NCBI RefSeq assembly: GCF_001598375.1
Contig: NZ_BCYV01000005.1
Location: forward strand, 310,001-374,000
DNA: 64,000 nucleotides
Reading direction: 5' to 3'
Source: Novosphingobium capsulatum NBRC 12533
GTDB lineage: Bacteria > Pseudomonadota > Alphaproteobacteria > Sphingomonadales > Sphingomonadaceae
The notes under the pieces: generated by a model
What the model was told of the DNA's origin: nothing
The model's database searches: none
What the model saw: only the letters and a program-made list of their open reading frames with translations
Part shown: positions 54,468 through 63,509 of the stretch, piece after piece
Layout of the letters: every line of letters begins with the position of its first letter
Numbering within the stretch: position 1 is the stretch's first letter
Position numbers and translations under genes: made by a program

Positions 54468-55514
54468 TCAGGCGCTTTCGCGCACGACCAGTTCGGGGGC
54501 CATGATCGTTGATGGGGTTTCCACGCCGGCGATGCGCTGGGTCAAGAGGTCGACCATCGCGCGCGCCCCGCCAGCGATATCCTGGCGCACGGTGGTAAGC
54601 TGCGGCACGGTCTGCGTGGCGATCGGCACATCGTCAAACCCGGTCACGGCCACATCGTGCGGCACACGCACACCGCGTTCGTGCAGCAGGCGCAGCGTGG
54701 TCATCGCGATCACGTCAGACGCGCAGACGATGCCGTCGATCTGGCCGGCGAACTGCTCAAGGTGCCCGGCCACCTGTTCGGGGATTTCCTCGTTGGACAG
54801 ATGGGTGGAACAGGCCACGAGCGGCGTGGCCCCCGCGCATGCCGCCACGGCATCCTGCGCCCCGGCCAGGCGATCGGCGATTTCCGGCGCGCCGGTATCG
54901 CCAAAGAACACGAGCTTGCGCTTGCCCTGGTCGAGCAGGCGCTGCGCCGCCAGGCGGCCGCCCAGGCGGTTGTCGGTGCCCACGGTGCAATGGATCTGCC
55001 CGTCACGGTGGCTGCCCCACACTACCATCGGCAGATAGCGTTCTGCCACCCGCTCGATCGCCTCCATCTGGTTGGACTGGCCGATCACCAGGGCGCCATC
55101 GAGCATGCCGGAATCGACGATGCGATCCAGCCATTCGTCATCGCCCGGGATCACGCGCGACAGCATCAGGTCGTGCCCGCTTTCCGTCAGCGCATCGGCC
55201 AAGTGCCCAAACAGCGTCATGAAAAACGGATCGGAAATGTGTTGGCGGCGCTCGTGGCCGAGCGGGATGACCACGCCGATCACGCCGGTGCGCTGCGTGC
55301 GCAGGCGGCGGGCCATCTGGTTGGGCCGGAACCCATGTTCGCGGGCGATGGCCTGGATGCGCTCGCGCGTTTCGGCGTTGACCAGGCTCTTGCCGGCCAG
55401 CGCGCGCGAAACAGTGCCGGCCGAAACACCGGCCATGCGTGCAAGTTCCGCAATGTTGCGGATCCTGGGTTTGCTTGCCTCTCTTACGGTCTTTTCGTTG
55501 GACGTTTCGGTCAT
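54468..55514 (-). CDS. LacI-family transcriptional regulator
   Basis: This 348-residue regulator has the LacI N-terminal helix-turn-helix (I-A-E-L-A-R-M-A-G-V-S-A-G-T-V-S-R-A-L) and hinge, and a periplasmic-binding-like sugar-sensing domain ending with V-T-G-F-D-D-V-P. I chose ATG 55514; an upstream ATG at 55676 lies in the intergenic palindrome region. It is convergent with the GH68 gene and divergent from the TonB receptor. Palindromes between 55640 and 55690 are candidate operators. It most likely represses the saccharide genes on both sides until an inducer sugar is present. Confidence 0.93.
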   Translation of the reverse strand: MTETSNEKTVREASKPRIRNIAELARMAGVSAGTVSRALAGKSLVNAETRERIQAIAREHGFRPNQMARRLRTQRTGVIGVVIPLGHERRQHISDPFFMTLFGHLADALTESGHDLMLSRVIPGDDEWLDRIVDSGMLDGALVIGQSNQMEAIERVAERYLPMVVWGSHRDGQIHCTVGTDNRLGGRLAAQRLLDQGKRKLVFFGDTGAPEIADRLAGAQDAVAACAGATPLVACSTHLSNEEIPEQVAGHLEQFAGQIDGIVCASDVIAMTTLRLLHERGVRVPHDVAVTGFDDVPIATQTVPQLTTVRQDIAGGARAMVDLLTQRIAGVETPSTIMAPELVVRESA

Positions 55515-55643
55515 GGCCACGCTTTTAGCTGGGGGAACCCTGAAAGCAAGGTAGAGCAGGCAACTTAAAGCCGTGCAACGCCGGGCTTCGAGGCGATGGG
55601 TGATGCAGCGATGCCACAGCCCGAGGCAAAGTGATAGCCGACG

Positions 55644-55696
55644 ATGCAATCCATTGCATAGCGCGCAAATGCGCATTGCAAACGATTGTAGTGGTG
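55644..55696. promoter_or_regulatory. candidate LacI-type operators between regulator and receptor
   Basis: Three palindromes are close together: atgcaat-cc-attgcat (55644-55659, perfect), aatgcgcatt (55668-55677, perfect), and ttgcaaacgattgtag (55677-55692), a CG-centred near-palindrome of the LacI-family type. They lie between the divergent regulator and receptor genes. Which one the regulator binds is not known. Confidence 0.5.
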
Positions 55697-55759
55697 CGTA
55701 TCAGGCTATTTATCGATTCCCGCTCCGCATGTGGGAACGTGTTCATGGGAGAGTACCTG

Positions 55760-58234
55760 ATGAAGCCGTCCGCTTTTCTGTCGTGCGCGTCGCTCGCCGC
55801 CCTTGCCGGTGCGCTGATTGCCACGCCCGCCCTGGCGCAGGATGCCCAGCCGGCCGCGACCCCCGCCGATGACGCCGCCGATGTCGCCCCGATCGTGGTG
55901 ACCGCCGCTGCCGGCGGCAAGTCTGCCCAGCTTTCGTCGATCTCGGTGTCGCAGATCAACCAGGAAGCGGTCACCAACTTCACCCCGCGTTCGCAGGCCG
56001 AAGTGCTGCGCACGATCCCCGGCCTCAACGTGCAGGACACCGCCGGCCCGGGCGGCAACGCCAACATCGGCGTGCGCGGTATTCCGGTTTCCACCGGCGG
56101 TTCGGAATATGTCGGCCTTCAGGAAGATGGCCTGCCGGTCACCCTGTTCGGCGATATCCAGTTCGGCAACAACGACTACTGGGTGCGTTTTGACAACAAC
56201 GTGAACCGCGTGGAAGCGGTGCGCGGTGGTTCGGCCTCCACCTTCTCCAGCCAGGCGCCCGGCGCGGTCATCAACTATGTGTCCAAGACCGGTGAGCACG
56301 ACGGCGGCGAAATCGGCCTGAGCCAGGCGCTCAACTATCGCGAAACCCGCGTCGATTTCGATTACGGCGGCCACCTGTCCGACAGCGTGCGCTTCCACCT
56401 GGGCGGCTATGCGATCGATGGCAACGGCCCGACGCACCTGCCGTACAAGGCGCAGAGCGGCTATCAGATCAAGGGCAACATCACCAAGGACTTTGACGAC
56501 GGCAAGGGTTACATCCGCTTCAACTTCAAGCGGTTGGACGACAAGGAGCCGACCTTTACCTCGATGCCCAGCCTGGTGACGCTCTCGGGCAACAAGATCA
56601 CCGGCTACAGCACGTTCGATGGTGTCGACGCGCGCAAGTATGCCTCCACCGGCATCTACAACCAGAACTTCCAGATCCTTGATGCCAACGGCAACGTGCG
56701 CACCGTGGCGATGGAAGGCATTCACCCGGTCGCCACCGCGCTGGGCGGCGAATTCCACTACGAATTCACCCCGGCCTTCACCGTGACTGACAAGGCCCGC
56801 TGGACCTCGATGAGCGGCACCTTTGCCAACCAGTGGACCGGTGAAGCCACCGCTGCCTCGCTCGCGGGTCTGGGCACGCTGCGCTATGCCGCCGGCCCCA
56901 ACGCCGGCCAGGTCTATAACGGCCGTTTCGTCAGCAACAGCGCGCAGGCCTATGTCGACATGAAGGATGTCGGCAGCCTGGTGAACGACCTGACGTTCAG
57001 CGGCAAGTTCGACGTGGGTGACGGCGCCAAGGTCAAGGCCAATGCCGGTTGGTTCCACATGCGCCAGACCGTGGCGATGGATTGGCGCATCAACAACGCC
57101 ACCCAGACTCTGAATGGTTCGAGCAATCCCGTTCCGCTCGACCTGTTCGATGCTGCCGGCAACCAGCTGACCGCGCAGGGCCTGACCGGCTTCAACAACC
57201 AGTGGGGCGGCTGCTGCGGCGGGCGTTCGTATGACGTCAGCTACACCGACGATGCGCTTTATGGTCAGCTCGAAGGCCAGGTTGGCCACCTCAACCTCGA
57301 TGGCAGCGTGCGCTATGACAGCGTGAAGGCATCGGGTGCGGCCTATGCGCCGCAGGCCGTGGGCAACGTGACGGTTACCGACGCGCTCGGCTCGGCCTCG
57401 ATCCCGGCCTACAACACCAAGTCGACCCCGGACAATGTGCTGAACTACACCAAGAGCTATGTCAGCTGGTCGTTTGGCGCGCTCTATGAAGTGAGCAACG
57501 ACACCAGCGTGTTCGTCCGCGTCAGCCGCGGTGGCCGCTTCAACGCCGATCGCCTGCTGTACAACAATGCCAACTTCACGGCCGATGGCAAGCTGACGGC
57601 CGGTGGCGATCACCTCTCGGTCAACTATGTCAGCCAGCAGGAACTGGGCCTCAAACAGCGCGGCAACGTGGGTGGCGGTCGCTATCACGCCGAAGTCACG
57701 CTCTATCGGGCGCAGGTGAAGGAAAGCAATTACGACTTCACCGCTCCCTCGCGCGGGGAAAGCCCGTTCATCGACGCGATCTACCACTCCTATGGCGTGG
57801 AAGCCTCGGGCGGCGTGTCGGCGGGCCATTTCTCGCTCGACGGCTATGTGGTCTATACCCATGCCGAAAACGTCGGCACCAAGACCACCCCGGTCGCCAT
57901 GCCGAAGTGGACCTGGCTGGTTTCGCCCAGCTATGACGCGGGCGTTGCCGCCATCGGCTTCTCGGCCAGCGGCCAGTCCAACTTCCTGGTTTCGGGTGGC
58001 TATACCGCGCCGGGCCGCACGTTCGTGAACGGCTTCGTCAAGGTTCGCCCGGCCGACAAGCTGGAAGTGAGCTTCAACGTCAACAACCTGTTCAACACGC
58101 TGGGCTATCGCGCCAACAACGGTTCGATCGCGGTGGGCCCGGGCACGGCCGGCCTGTCTGCCAACCAGGCGATCTTCGACAACAGCGCCATGCTGGGCCG
58201 CACGATGAGCGCTTCGGTTCGCTACAAGTTTTGA
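55760..58234 (+). CDS. TonB-dependent receptor, probable carbohydrate uptake
   Basis: This 824-residue outer-membrane receptor has a signal peptide ending near A-L-A-Q-D, a TonB-box-like P-I-V-V-T-A, a plug domain with L-R-T-I-P-G-L-N-V-Q-D and R-V-E-A-V-R-G-G-S-A-S-T-F-S-S-Q-A-P-G, and a beta-barrel ending V-R-Y-K-F. I chose ATG 55760, with GGGAGAG upstream; ATG 55745 is an alternative. Its place beside a LacI regulator, sugar permease and glycosidases points to saccharide rather than iron uptake, and no Fur-type site is seen here. The substrate is inferred only from context. Confidence 0.9.
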   Translation: MKPSAFLSCASLAALAGALIATPALAQDAQPAATPADDAADVAPIVVTAAAGGKSAQLSSISVSQINQEAVTNFTPRSQAEVLRTIPGLNVQDTAGPGGNANIGVRGIPVSTGGSEYVGLQEDGLPVTLFGDIQFGNNDYWVRFDNNVNRVEAVRGGSASTFSSQAPGAVINYVSKTGEHDGGEIGLSQALNYRETRVDFDYGGHLSDSVRFHLGGYAIDGNGPTHLPYKAQSGYQIKGNITKDFDDGKGYIRFNFKRLDDKEPTFTSMPSLVTLSGNKITGYSTFDGVDARKYASTGIYNQNFQILDANGNVRTVAMEGIHPVATALGGEFHYEFTPAFTVTDKARWTSMSGTFANQWTGEATAASLAGLGTLRYAAGPNAGQVYNGRFVSNSAQAYVDMKDVGSLVNDLTFSGKFDVGDGAKVKANAGWFHMRQTVAMDWRINNATQTLNGSSNPVPLDLFDAAGNQLTAQGLTGFNNQWGGCCGGRSYDVSYTDDALYGQLEGQVGHLNLDGSVRYDSVKASGAAYAPQAVGNVTVTDALGSASIPAYNTKSTPDNVLNYTKSYVSWSFGALYEVSNDTSVFVRVSRGGRFNADRLLYNNANFTADGKLTAGGDHLSVNYVSQQELGLKQRGNVGGGRYHAEVTLYRAQVKESNYDFTAPSRGESPFIDAIYHSYGVEASGGVSAGHFSLDGYVVYTHAENVGTKTTPVAMPKWTWLVSPSYDAGVAAIGFSASGQSNFLVSGGYTAPGRTFVNGFVKVRPADKLEVSFNVNNLFNTLGYRANNGSIAVGPGTAGLSANQAIFDNSAMLGRTMSASVRYKF

Positions 58235-58244
58235 TCCACGGGAG

Positions 58245-58269
58245 GGCGGCCGGGGCATTCCCGGCCGCC
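58245..58269 (+). terminator. intrinsic terminator after the TonB receptor
   Basis: Ten-base-pair perfect arms (ggcggccggg and cccggccgcc) around a 5-nt loop are followed by tttctc, ten bases after the receptor stop. Confidence 0.8.
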
Positions 58270-58289
58270 TTTCTCATGACAGACAAGCA

Positions 58290-58330
58290 GCAAAAAGCCC
58301 GGCAAGGTCAGACCTTGCCGGGCTTTTTGC
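58290..58330. terminator. second, bidirectional terminator
   Basis: Two perfect 20-bp arms (58290-58309 and 58311-58330) with an A-run on the left and a T-run on the right can end transcription in either direction. It separates the TonB receptor from the convergent ROK kinase. Confidence 0.92.
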
Positions 58331-58352
58331 ATGCGCCGTGCGGCAGGCGGGA

Positions 58353-59282
58353 TCAGCCCGGCAGGGCCGCGTCCAGCGCCTGGCAGCCCAGCGCGATCGC
58401 GCCGGTGATGCCGGCATCGTCGCCCAGGCCCGGCGTGACGATATAGGTTTCCAAGCCAGCATCGAGGCGCGGGTGGCTGACATAGCCGTTGAGCTTGGCT
58501 TCCGTCTGGCGGCGAACCGATTCCACTAGGCCCGGCGCCTTCATCACGCCGCCGCCAAAGATCAGGCGATCGGGCATGTGCAGCAGTACCAGGCTGGCCG
58601 CGAGGTGCGCGATATAGCCGCCGATCAGATCGATCGCCGCGCTGTCACCGGCCAGCTGGTCCAGGCTCTTGCCCCAGCGCTTTTCGATTGCCGGGCCCGA
58701 TGCCAGGCCTTCCAGGCAATCACCGTGATAAGGGCACGATCCTGCGAACGGATCGAGCGTGCGGTCGTGCGGGGGCAGGATATGCCCGCTTTCAAAGTGG
58801 GAAATGCCCATTAGCGAGCGGCCATGGCTGACGACGCCGGTGCCCACGCCGGTGCCGATAGTGGTATAGGCCAGCGTGCGGCACCCTTGCCCTGCGCCTT
58901 TCATCCATTCGCCCAGGCACGCGCCGTTGACGTCGGTATCGACCACGATCGGCGCGCCGAAGCTGCCCAGCACATCGTGGAAACGCGCGCCCTGCCAGCC
59001 CGGCTTGGGCGTGGTGGTGAACGTGCCATAGGTGGGCGAGGTGAGATCGATGTCGATCGGGCCGAAGCTGGCAACGCCAAAGGCGGCGACGGGGCCGTGC
59101 TCTTCCTGCGCGGCGGCAAAGAAATCGGCCAGCGCGGGGAAGCAGGTTTCGGGCGTTTGCGTGGGAATGCGCGTGCGCGCCAGGATTTCGCCTTCCGGGG
59201 TGGCGAGTGCGGCGATGAACTTGGTTCCGCCTGCCTCGATCGCACCGATCAGGGGGGCACCGTTGAGCGGGGCAGCAGGCAT
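58353..59282 (-). CDS. ROK family sugar kinase, probable fructokinase
   Basis: The 309-residue product has an N-terminal phosphate-binding loop (G-A-I-E-A-G-G-T-K-F), G-V-A-S-F-G-P-I-D, V-D-T-D-V-N-G-A, the Gly-rich I-G-T-G-V-G-T-G-V, and a zinc-binding segment C-P-Y-H-G-D-C-L-E-G-L. Absence of an N-terminal HTH marks it as a kinase rather than a ROK repressor. The E-A-G-G-T-K-F start and P-Y-H-G-D-C-L-E-G-L block match ROK fructokinases. I chose ATG 59282, after GGGAGAA. It would phosphorylate fructose released by the GH68 enzyme. Confidence 0.9.
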   Translation of the reverse strand: MPAAPLNGAPLIGAIEAGGTKFIAALATPEGEILARTRIPTQTPETCFPALADFFAAAQEEHGPVAAFGVASFGPIDIDLTSPTYGTFTTTPKPGWQGARFHDVLGSFGAPIVVDTDVNGACLGEWMKGAGQGCRTLAYTTIGTGVGTGVVSHGRSLMGISHFESGHILPPHDRTLDPFAGSCPYHGDCLEGLASGPAIEKRWGKSLDQLAGDSAAIDLIGGYIAHLAASLVLLHMPDRLIFGGGVMKAPGLVESVRRQTEAKLNGYVSHPRLDAGLETYIVTPGLGDDAGITGAIALGCQALDAALPG

Positions 59283-59591
59283 TATTTCTCCCTTTGGATC
59301 GCACAAATCGGACGGTCCTTGAAGGCGTGATGCCAGCATGGTCAACCTCTTTGCAATCGAATTATCACGAAAACGGCGCGATCATGCGCACGGCAGGAAA
59401 TTGCGCGCGCTACCATGGCCAGCCATGGAAACGTGCTTGGCAGTGCCCACCCCGCTTGCATACTTATGCGACGTGCATCGCGCCGCATGAGCGACTAGGG
59501 CAGGCATCGACAAGGACCCAACCCAAGGGGTCGCACGTTGCCATGCAAGCGCGCACGGCATTCGTGTTGCGAAAGATAAGGAGATCCGCCG
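59283..59591. other. divergent promoter region between the ROK kinase and zwf
   Basis: This 309-bp gap holds no convincing gene. It should contain the promoters of the fructokinase and of the zwf operon. I see a ccatggccagccatgg repeat near 59432 but no operator I can name. A clear AAGGAG site for zwf lies at its right edge. Confidence 0.5.
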
Positions 59592-61040
59592 ATGGCCGAC
59601 AGCAGTTGTTCTGCGCTTTTGCTCTTTGGCGCAACCGGCGACCTTTCCCGCCGGATGCTGTTGCCCTCGCTCTATGCCCTGCATGAAGACGGGTTGATCG
59701 ATCCGGGCCTGCGCATTGTCGGCACCGCGCGCTCGGAACACACCGACGCTGATTTCCGTGACTTTGCCCACGCCGCGCTTGATGAGTTCCTGCCGGAAGA
59801 CCGCAAGGACGAAACCAAGCTGGCGAGCTTCCTGGCGCGCCTGGAATACCAGACGCTCGATGCGTCGAACGTCGATGGCTTTGCCGATCTCGCCACCAAG
59901 CTGGGCGATACCAGCTGCGGCCTGTCGATCTTCCTGTCGACCGCGCCCGCGCTGTTCGAGCCGACGATCGAGGGCCTGCGTCGCGCTGGCCTGGCGCATG
60001 ACAACGTGCGCATCGGCCTGGAAAAGCCGCTGGGCAATGATCTGGCCTCCAGCCGCCGGATCAACGATGCCGTTGCCGGGGCCTTTGCCGAAGACCAGAT
60101 CTTCCGCATCGACCATTATCTGGGCAAGGAAACCGTGCAGAACCTGATGGCGCTGCGCTTTGCCAACATGATGTTCGAGCCGCAGTGGAACGCCGGCAAT
60201 ATCGATCACGTGCAGATCACCGTCAGCGAAACCGTGGGCCTGGAAGGGCGCAAGGGTTTCTACGACGATACTGGCGCCCTGCGCGACATGGTGCAGAACC
60301 ACATGCTCCAGCTGCTCGCGCTGATCGCGATGGAGCCGCCGCGCGATTTCGATGCCACCTCGATCCGCGATGAAAAGGTCAAGGTGCTGCGCGCACTGCG
60401 CACGGTGAAGGCCGAGGAGATGGTGCGCGGGCAGTATCGTGCCGGGGCGGTGAAGGGCGGTGGGGTGGCTGGCTACCAGGAAGACCTGGGCGAGCCGTCG
60501 GACACCGAAACCTTCGTGGCGATCAAGGCGCATGTCGACAACTGGCGTTGGCAGGGCGTGCCGTTCTACCTGCGCACCGGCAAGCGCCTGGCCGAGCGCC
60601 GCTCGGAAATCGTGGTGCAGTTCAAGCAGGTGCCGCACAACATCTTCTCGGGCCGTGGCGGCAAGTTGCAGGCCAACCGCATGGTGATCCGCCTGCAGCC
60701 GGAAGAATACGTGCGGCTTCAGGTCATGGCCAAGGAGCCGGGCCTCGATCGCGGCGGGGTGGTGCTGCGCGAGGTCAACCTCGATCTCTCGCTGACCCAG
60801 GCCTTTGCCAAGGCGCGGCGTCGCATTGCCTATGAACGCCTGCTGCTCGACCTGATCGAGGGCGAACAGACGCTGTTCGTGCGCCGTGACGAGGTGGAGG
60901 CGCAGTGGCGCTGGGTCGATGCGATCCGCGCGGTCTGGGCCGGTGGTGACATGGAGTGCAAGCCCTATGCCGCCGGCAGCTGGGGCCCCAACGCGGCCAT
61001 CGCCCTGACCGAGCGCGACGGGAGAAGCTGGAATGACTGA
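59592..61040 (+). CDS. zwf: glucose-6-phosphate 1-dehydrogenase
   Basis: Zwf oxidises glucose 6-phosphate to 6-phosphogluconolactone, making NADPH or NADH. The 482-residue protein has the N-terminal G-A-T-G-D-L-S-R-R nucleotide-binding motif, the E-K-P-L-G segment, and the active-site motif R-I-D-H-Y-L-G-K-E. ATG 59592 follows AAGGAG. Its last codons overlap the pgl start by eight bases. It heads the Entner-Doudoroff operon zwf-pgl-edd-glk. Confidence 0.97.
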   Translation: MADSSCSALLLFGATGDLSRRMLLPSLYALHEDGLIDPGLRIVGTARSEHTDADFRDFAHAALDEFLPEDRKDETKLASFLARLEYQTLDASNVDGFADLATKLGDTSCGLSIFLSTAPALFEPTIEGLRRAGLAHDNVRIGLEKPLGNDLASSRRINDAVAGAFAEDQIFRIDHYLGKETVQNLMALRFANMMFEPQWNAGNIDHVQITVSETVGLEGRKGFYDDTGALRDMVQNHMLQLLALIAMEPPRDFDATSIRDEKVKVLRALRTVKAEEMVRGQYRAGAVKGGGVAGYQEDLGEPSDTETFVAIKAHVDNWRWQGVPFYLRTGKRLAERRSEIVVQFKQVPHNIFSGRGGKLQANRMVIRLQPEEYVRLQVMAKEPGLDRGGVVLREVNLDLSLTQAFAKARRRIAYERLLLDLIEGEQTLFVRRDEVEAQWRWVDAIRAVWAGGDMECKPYAAGSWGPNAAIALTERDGRSWND

Positions 61041-61662
61041 GACCGCCAACCCGCGTGTGCGGTGGGCCACGCCGGGCGATGCCGCCGCCGTGGCCGATCG
61101 CATCGCCACCGAACTGGCGCGTCCGGGTGAAAAGCGCCTGGCGATGACCGGCGGCTCCACCCCGCTCAAGGTCTTTGCCCTGCTCAAGGATCGCGGGCTT
61201 GACTGGTCTGGCGCCACCCTGGCGCTGACCGACGATCGCCGCGTGCCCGATGATCATCCCGCCAGCAATTTCGGCAAGCTTTACGGCGCGCTGGGTGACA
61301 GCGGTGCCAGGTTCGAGCGCCTGGAAGAGGGCGCCGCAGTGGCGCCGTTCGATCTGGTATGGCTGGGCATGGGCGAGGATGGCCACGTCGCCTCGCTGTT
61401 TCCGACCATGCAGGCGCTGGTCCGCCCCGGCGCCACGGTGATTGCCACCACGCCGATCCCGCTGCCGCCCGAGGCACCGTTCGATCGGCTGACGCTGACC
61501 GCGCGGGCGCTCAAGGCCACCAAGGAAGTGATCCTGGTCGTGACCGGCGCATCGAAGAAGGCGCTGATCGAAGACGTGCTGGCGGGCAACGCCGATTACC
61601 CTGTTTCCGACTTCCTGCGCGGCAGCGATGGCCCGCCGGTTACCATCTATTGGAGCGAATGA
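61033..61662 (+). CDS. pgl: 6-phosphogluconolactonase
   Basis: Pgl hydrolyses 6-phosphogluconolactone to 6-phosphogluconate. The 209-residue protein has the N-terminal M-T-G-G-S-T-P sugar-phosphate motif, T-D-D-R-R-V and [14 protein letters not shown], the family signature. It starts inside the end of zwf and its stop overlaps the edd start (ATGA), so all three genes are translationally coupled. Confidence 0.96.
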   Translation: MTETANPRVRWATPGDAAAVADRIATELARPGEKRLAMTGGSTPLKVFALLKDRGLDWSGATLALTDDRRVPDDHPASNFGKLYGALGDSGARFERLEEGAAVAPFDLVWLGMGEDGHVASLFPTMQALVRPGATVIATTPIPLPPEAPFDRLTLTARALKATKEVILVVTGASKKALIEDVLAGNADYPVSDFLRGSDGPPVTIYWSE

Positions 61663-63482
61663 TGGCCCTTCATCCTACCGTGGCCAAGGTCACCGATCGT
61701 ATCGTGGCACGCAGCCGCGATACCCGCGCCGCCTATCTCGATCTCATCGATCGCGCGCGCGAGGCAGGCGTCAACCGCCCCAAGCTGACCTGCGGCAACC
61801 TGGCCCATGGCTTTGCCGCCGCCGGGGATGACAAGCTGGCGCTGCGCGATGGCAAGGCGCTGAACATCGGCATCGTCAGCGCGTTCAACGACATGCTTTC
61901 GGCGCACCAGCCCTATGGTCGTTATCCCGAACAGATCAAGGTTTTCGCCCGCGAAGTGGGCGCTACGGCGCAGGTGGCGGGCGGCGTTCCGGCGATGTGC
62001 GACGGGGTGACGCAGGGCCAGGATTCGATGGAACTGTCGCTGTTCAGCCGCGACACCATCGCGATGAGCACCGCGGTGGGGCTGTCGCACGGCATGTTCG
62101 AGGCGGCGCTGTTCCTGGGCATCTGCGACAAGATCGTGCCTGGCCTGATCATCGGCGGCCTGCGCTTTGGCCATCTGCCCACGATCCTGGTCCCGTCGGG
62201 CCCGATGCCCACGGGCCTGGCCAACAAGGAAAAGGTGCGCATTCGTCAGCTCTATGCCGAAGGCAAGGTTGGCCGCGACGAACTGCTCGAATCCGAAAGC
62301 GCAAGCTATCACTCGGCCGGCACCTGCACGTTCTATGGCACGGCCAATTCCAACCAGATGATGATGGAAATGATGGGCCTGCACATGCCCGGTTCCAGCT
62401 TCGTCCTGCCCGGCACCAAGCTGCGCCAGGAATTGACCCGCGCCGCCGTGCACCGCGCCGCGCAGATCAGCTGGGATGGCGATGACTATCGCCCGCTGGG
62501 CCATTGCGTGGATGAGAAGGCCATCGTCAATGCGGTGGTCGGCCTGCTCGCCACGGGTGGTTCGACCAATCACGTCATCCACATTCCGGCCATGGCGCGC
62601 GCCGCTGGTGTGCAGATCGATTGGGACGACATGGACGAGCTGTCGCGCGTGGTGCCGCTGATCGCCAGCGTCTATCCCAATGGTGCGGGCGACGTGAACT
62701 ATTTCCATGCCGCCGGTGGCATGCCCTATGTCATCCGCGAACTGCTCGACAACGGACTGGCCCATGCCGACATCCGCACTGTCTATGGCGCTTCGCTGGC
62801 CGATGGCGCGCAGGAACCGGTCATGGATGGCGACACGCTCACGTGGAACCCCGCCCCGGTGAAAAGCGGGGATGACAGCATACTGCGCCCGGTCACCGCG
62901 CCGTTCCAGCCCGAAGGCGGCCTGCGCCTGCTGCAGGGGAACCTGGGCCGTGGCACGATCAAGGTCAGCGCGGTGGATGCATCGCGCTGGACGATCGAGG
63001 CGCCCGCGCGCGTCTTTGCCGATCAGAACGACGTGCTCAAGGCGTTCAAGGCCGGCGAACTCGAACGCGATGTGATCGTCGTCGTGCGCTTCCAGGGCCC
63101 GGCCGCCAATGGCATGCCCGAACTGCACAAGCTGACGCCGCCGCTCGGCGTGTTGCAGGATCGCGGTTTCCGCGTGGCATTGGTCACCGATGGGCGCATG
63201 TCTGGCGCATCGGGCAAGGTGCCAGCGGCAATCCACGTCTCGCCCGAAGCCAAGCTGGGCGGCCCGCTCGCCAAGCTGCGCGATGGCGATATCGTGCGCG
63301 TCTGCGCGCAGACCGGCGAACTGGTGGCGCTGGTCGATGCTGATGAATGGGCTGCGCGTGAAGACGTGGTTGCCCCGCCCGAGGCGATGGGCGTGGGCCG
63401 CGAGCTGTTTGCCCTGATGCGCCACTATTCCGATCCGGCCGAGCGCGGTGGATCGGCCATGTTGGCCGCAGCAGGCCTGTAA
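61659..63482 (+). CDS. edd: 6-phosphogluconate dehydratase
   Basis: Edd dehydrates 6-phosphogluconate to 2-keto-3-deoxy-6-phosphogluconate, the defining Entner-Doudoroff step. The 607-residue protein has the Fe-S ligand Cys regions ([11 protein letters not shown] and [15 protein letters not shown]) and the C-terminal [12 protein letters not shown] of the IlvD/Edd family. ATG 61659 overlaps the pgl stop; ATG 61662 directly after it is equally possible. A longer upstream reading lies within pgl and is rejected. Confidence 0.97.
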   Translation: MMALHPTVAKVTDRIVARSRDTRAAYLDLIDRAREAGVNRPKLTCGNLAHGFAAAGDDKLALRDGKALNIGIVSAFNDMLSAHQPYGRYPEQIKVFAREVGATAQVAGGVPAMCDGVTQGQDSMELSLFSRDTIAMSTAVGLSHGMFEAALFLGICDKIVPGLIIGGLRFGHLPTILVPSGPMPTGLANKEKVRIRQLYAEGKVGRDELLESESASYHSAGTCTFYGTANSNQMMMEMMGLHMPGSSFVLPGTKLRQELTRAAVHRAAQISWDGDDYRPLGHCVDEKAIVNAVVGLLATGGSTNHVIHIPAMARAAGVQIDWDDMDELSRVVPLIASVYPNGAGDVNYFHAAGGMPYVIRELLDNGLAHADIRTVYGASLADGAQEPVMDGDTLTWNPAPVKSGDDSILRPVTAPFQPEGGLRLLQGNLGRGTIKVSAVDASRWTIEAPARVFADQNDVLKAFKAGELERDVIVVVRFQGPAANGMPELHKLTPPLGVLQDRGFRVALVTDGRMSGASGKVPAAIHVSPEAKLGGPLAKLRDGDIVRVCAQTGELVALVDADEWAAREDVVAPPEAMGVGRELFALMRHYSDPAERGGSAMLAAAGL

Positions 63483-63509
63483 CGTCCGGCATTCGGGGGA
63501 GAGGATATC

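Noticed and set aside
55706..58258. 850-codon open frame on the minus strand opposite the TonB receptor
   Set aside because: It mirrors the receptor's codon pattern, has no family motifs and is His/Arg/Gln-rich. Long antisense frames are expected in high-GC DNA.
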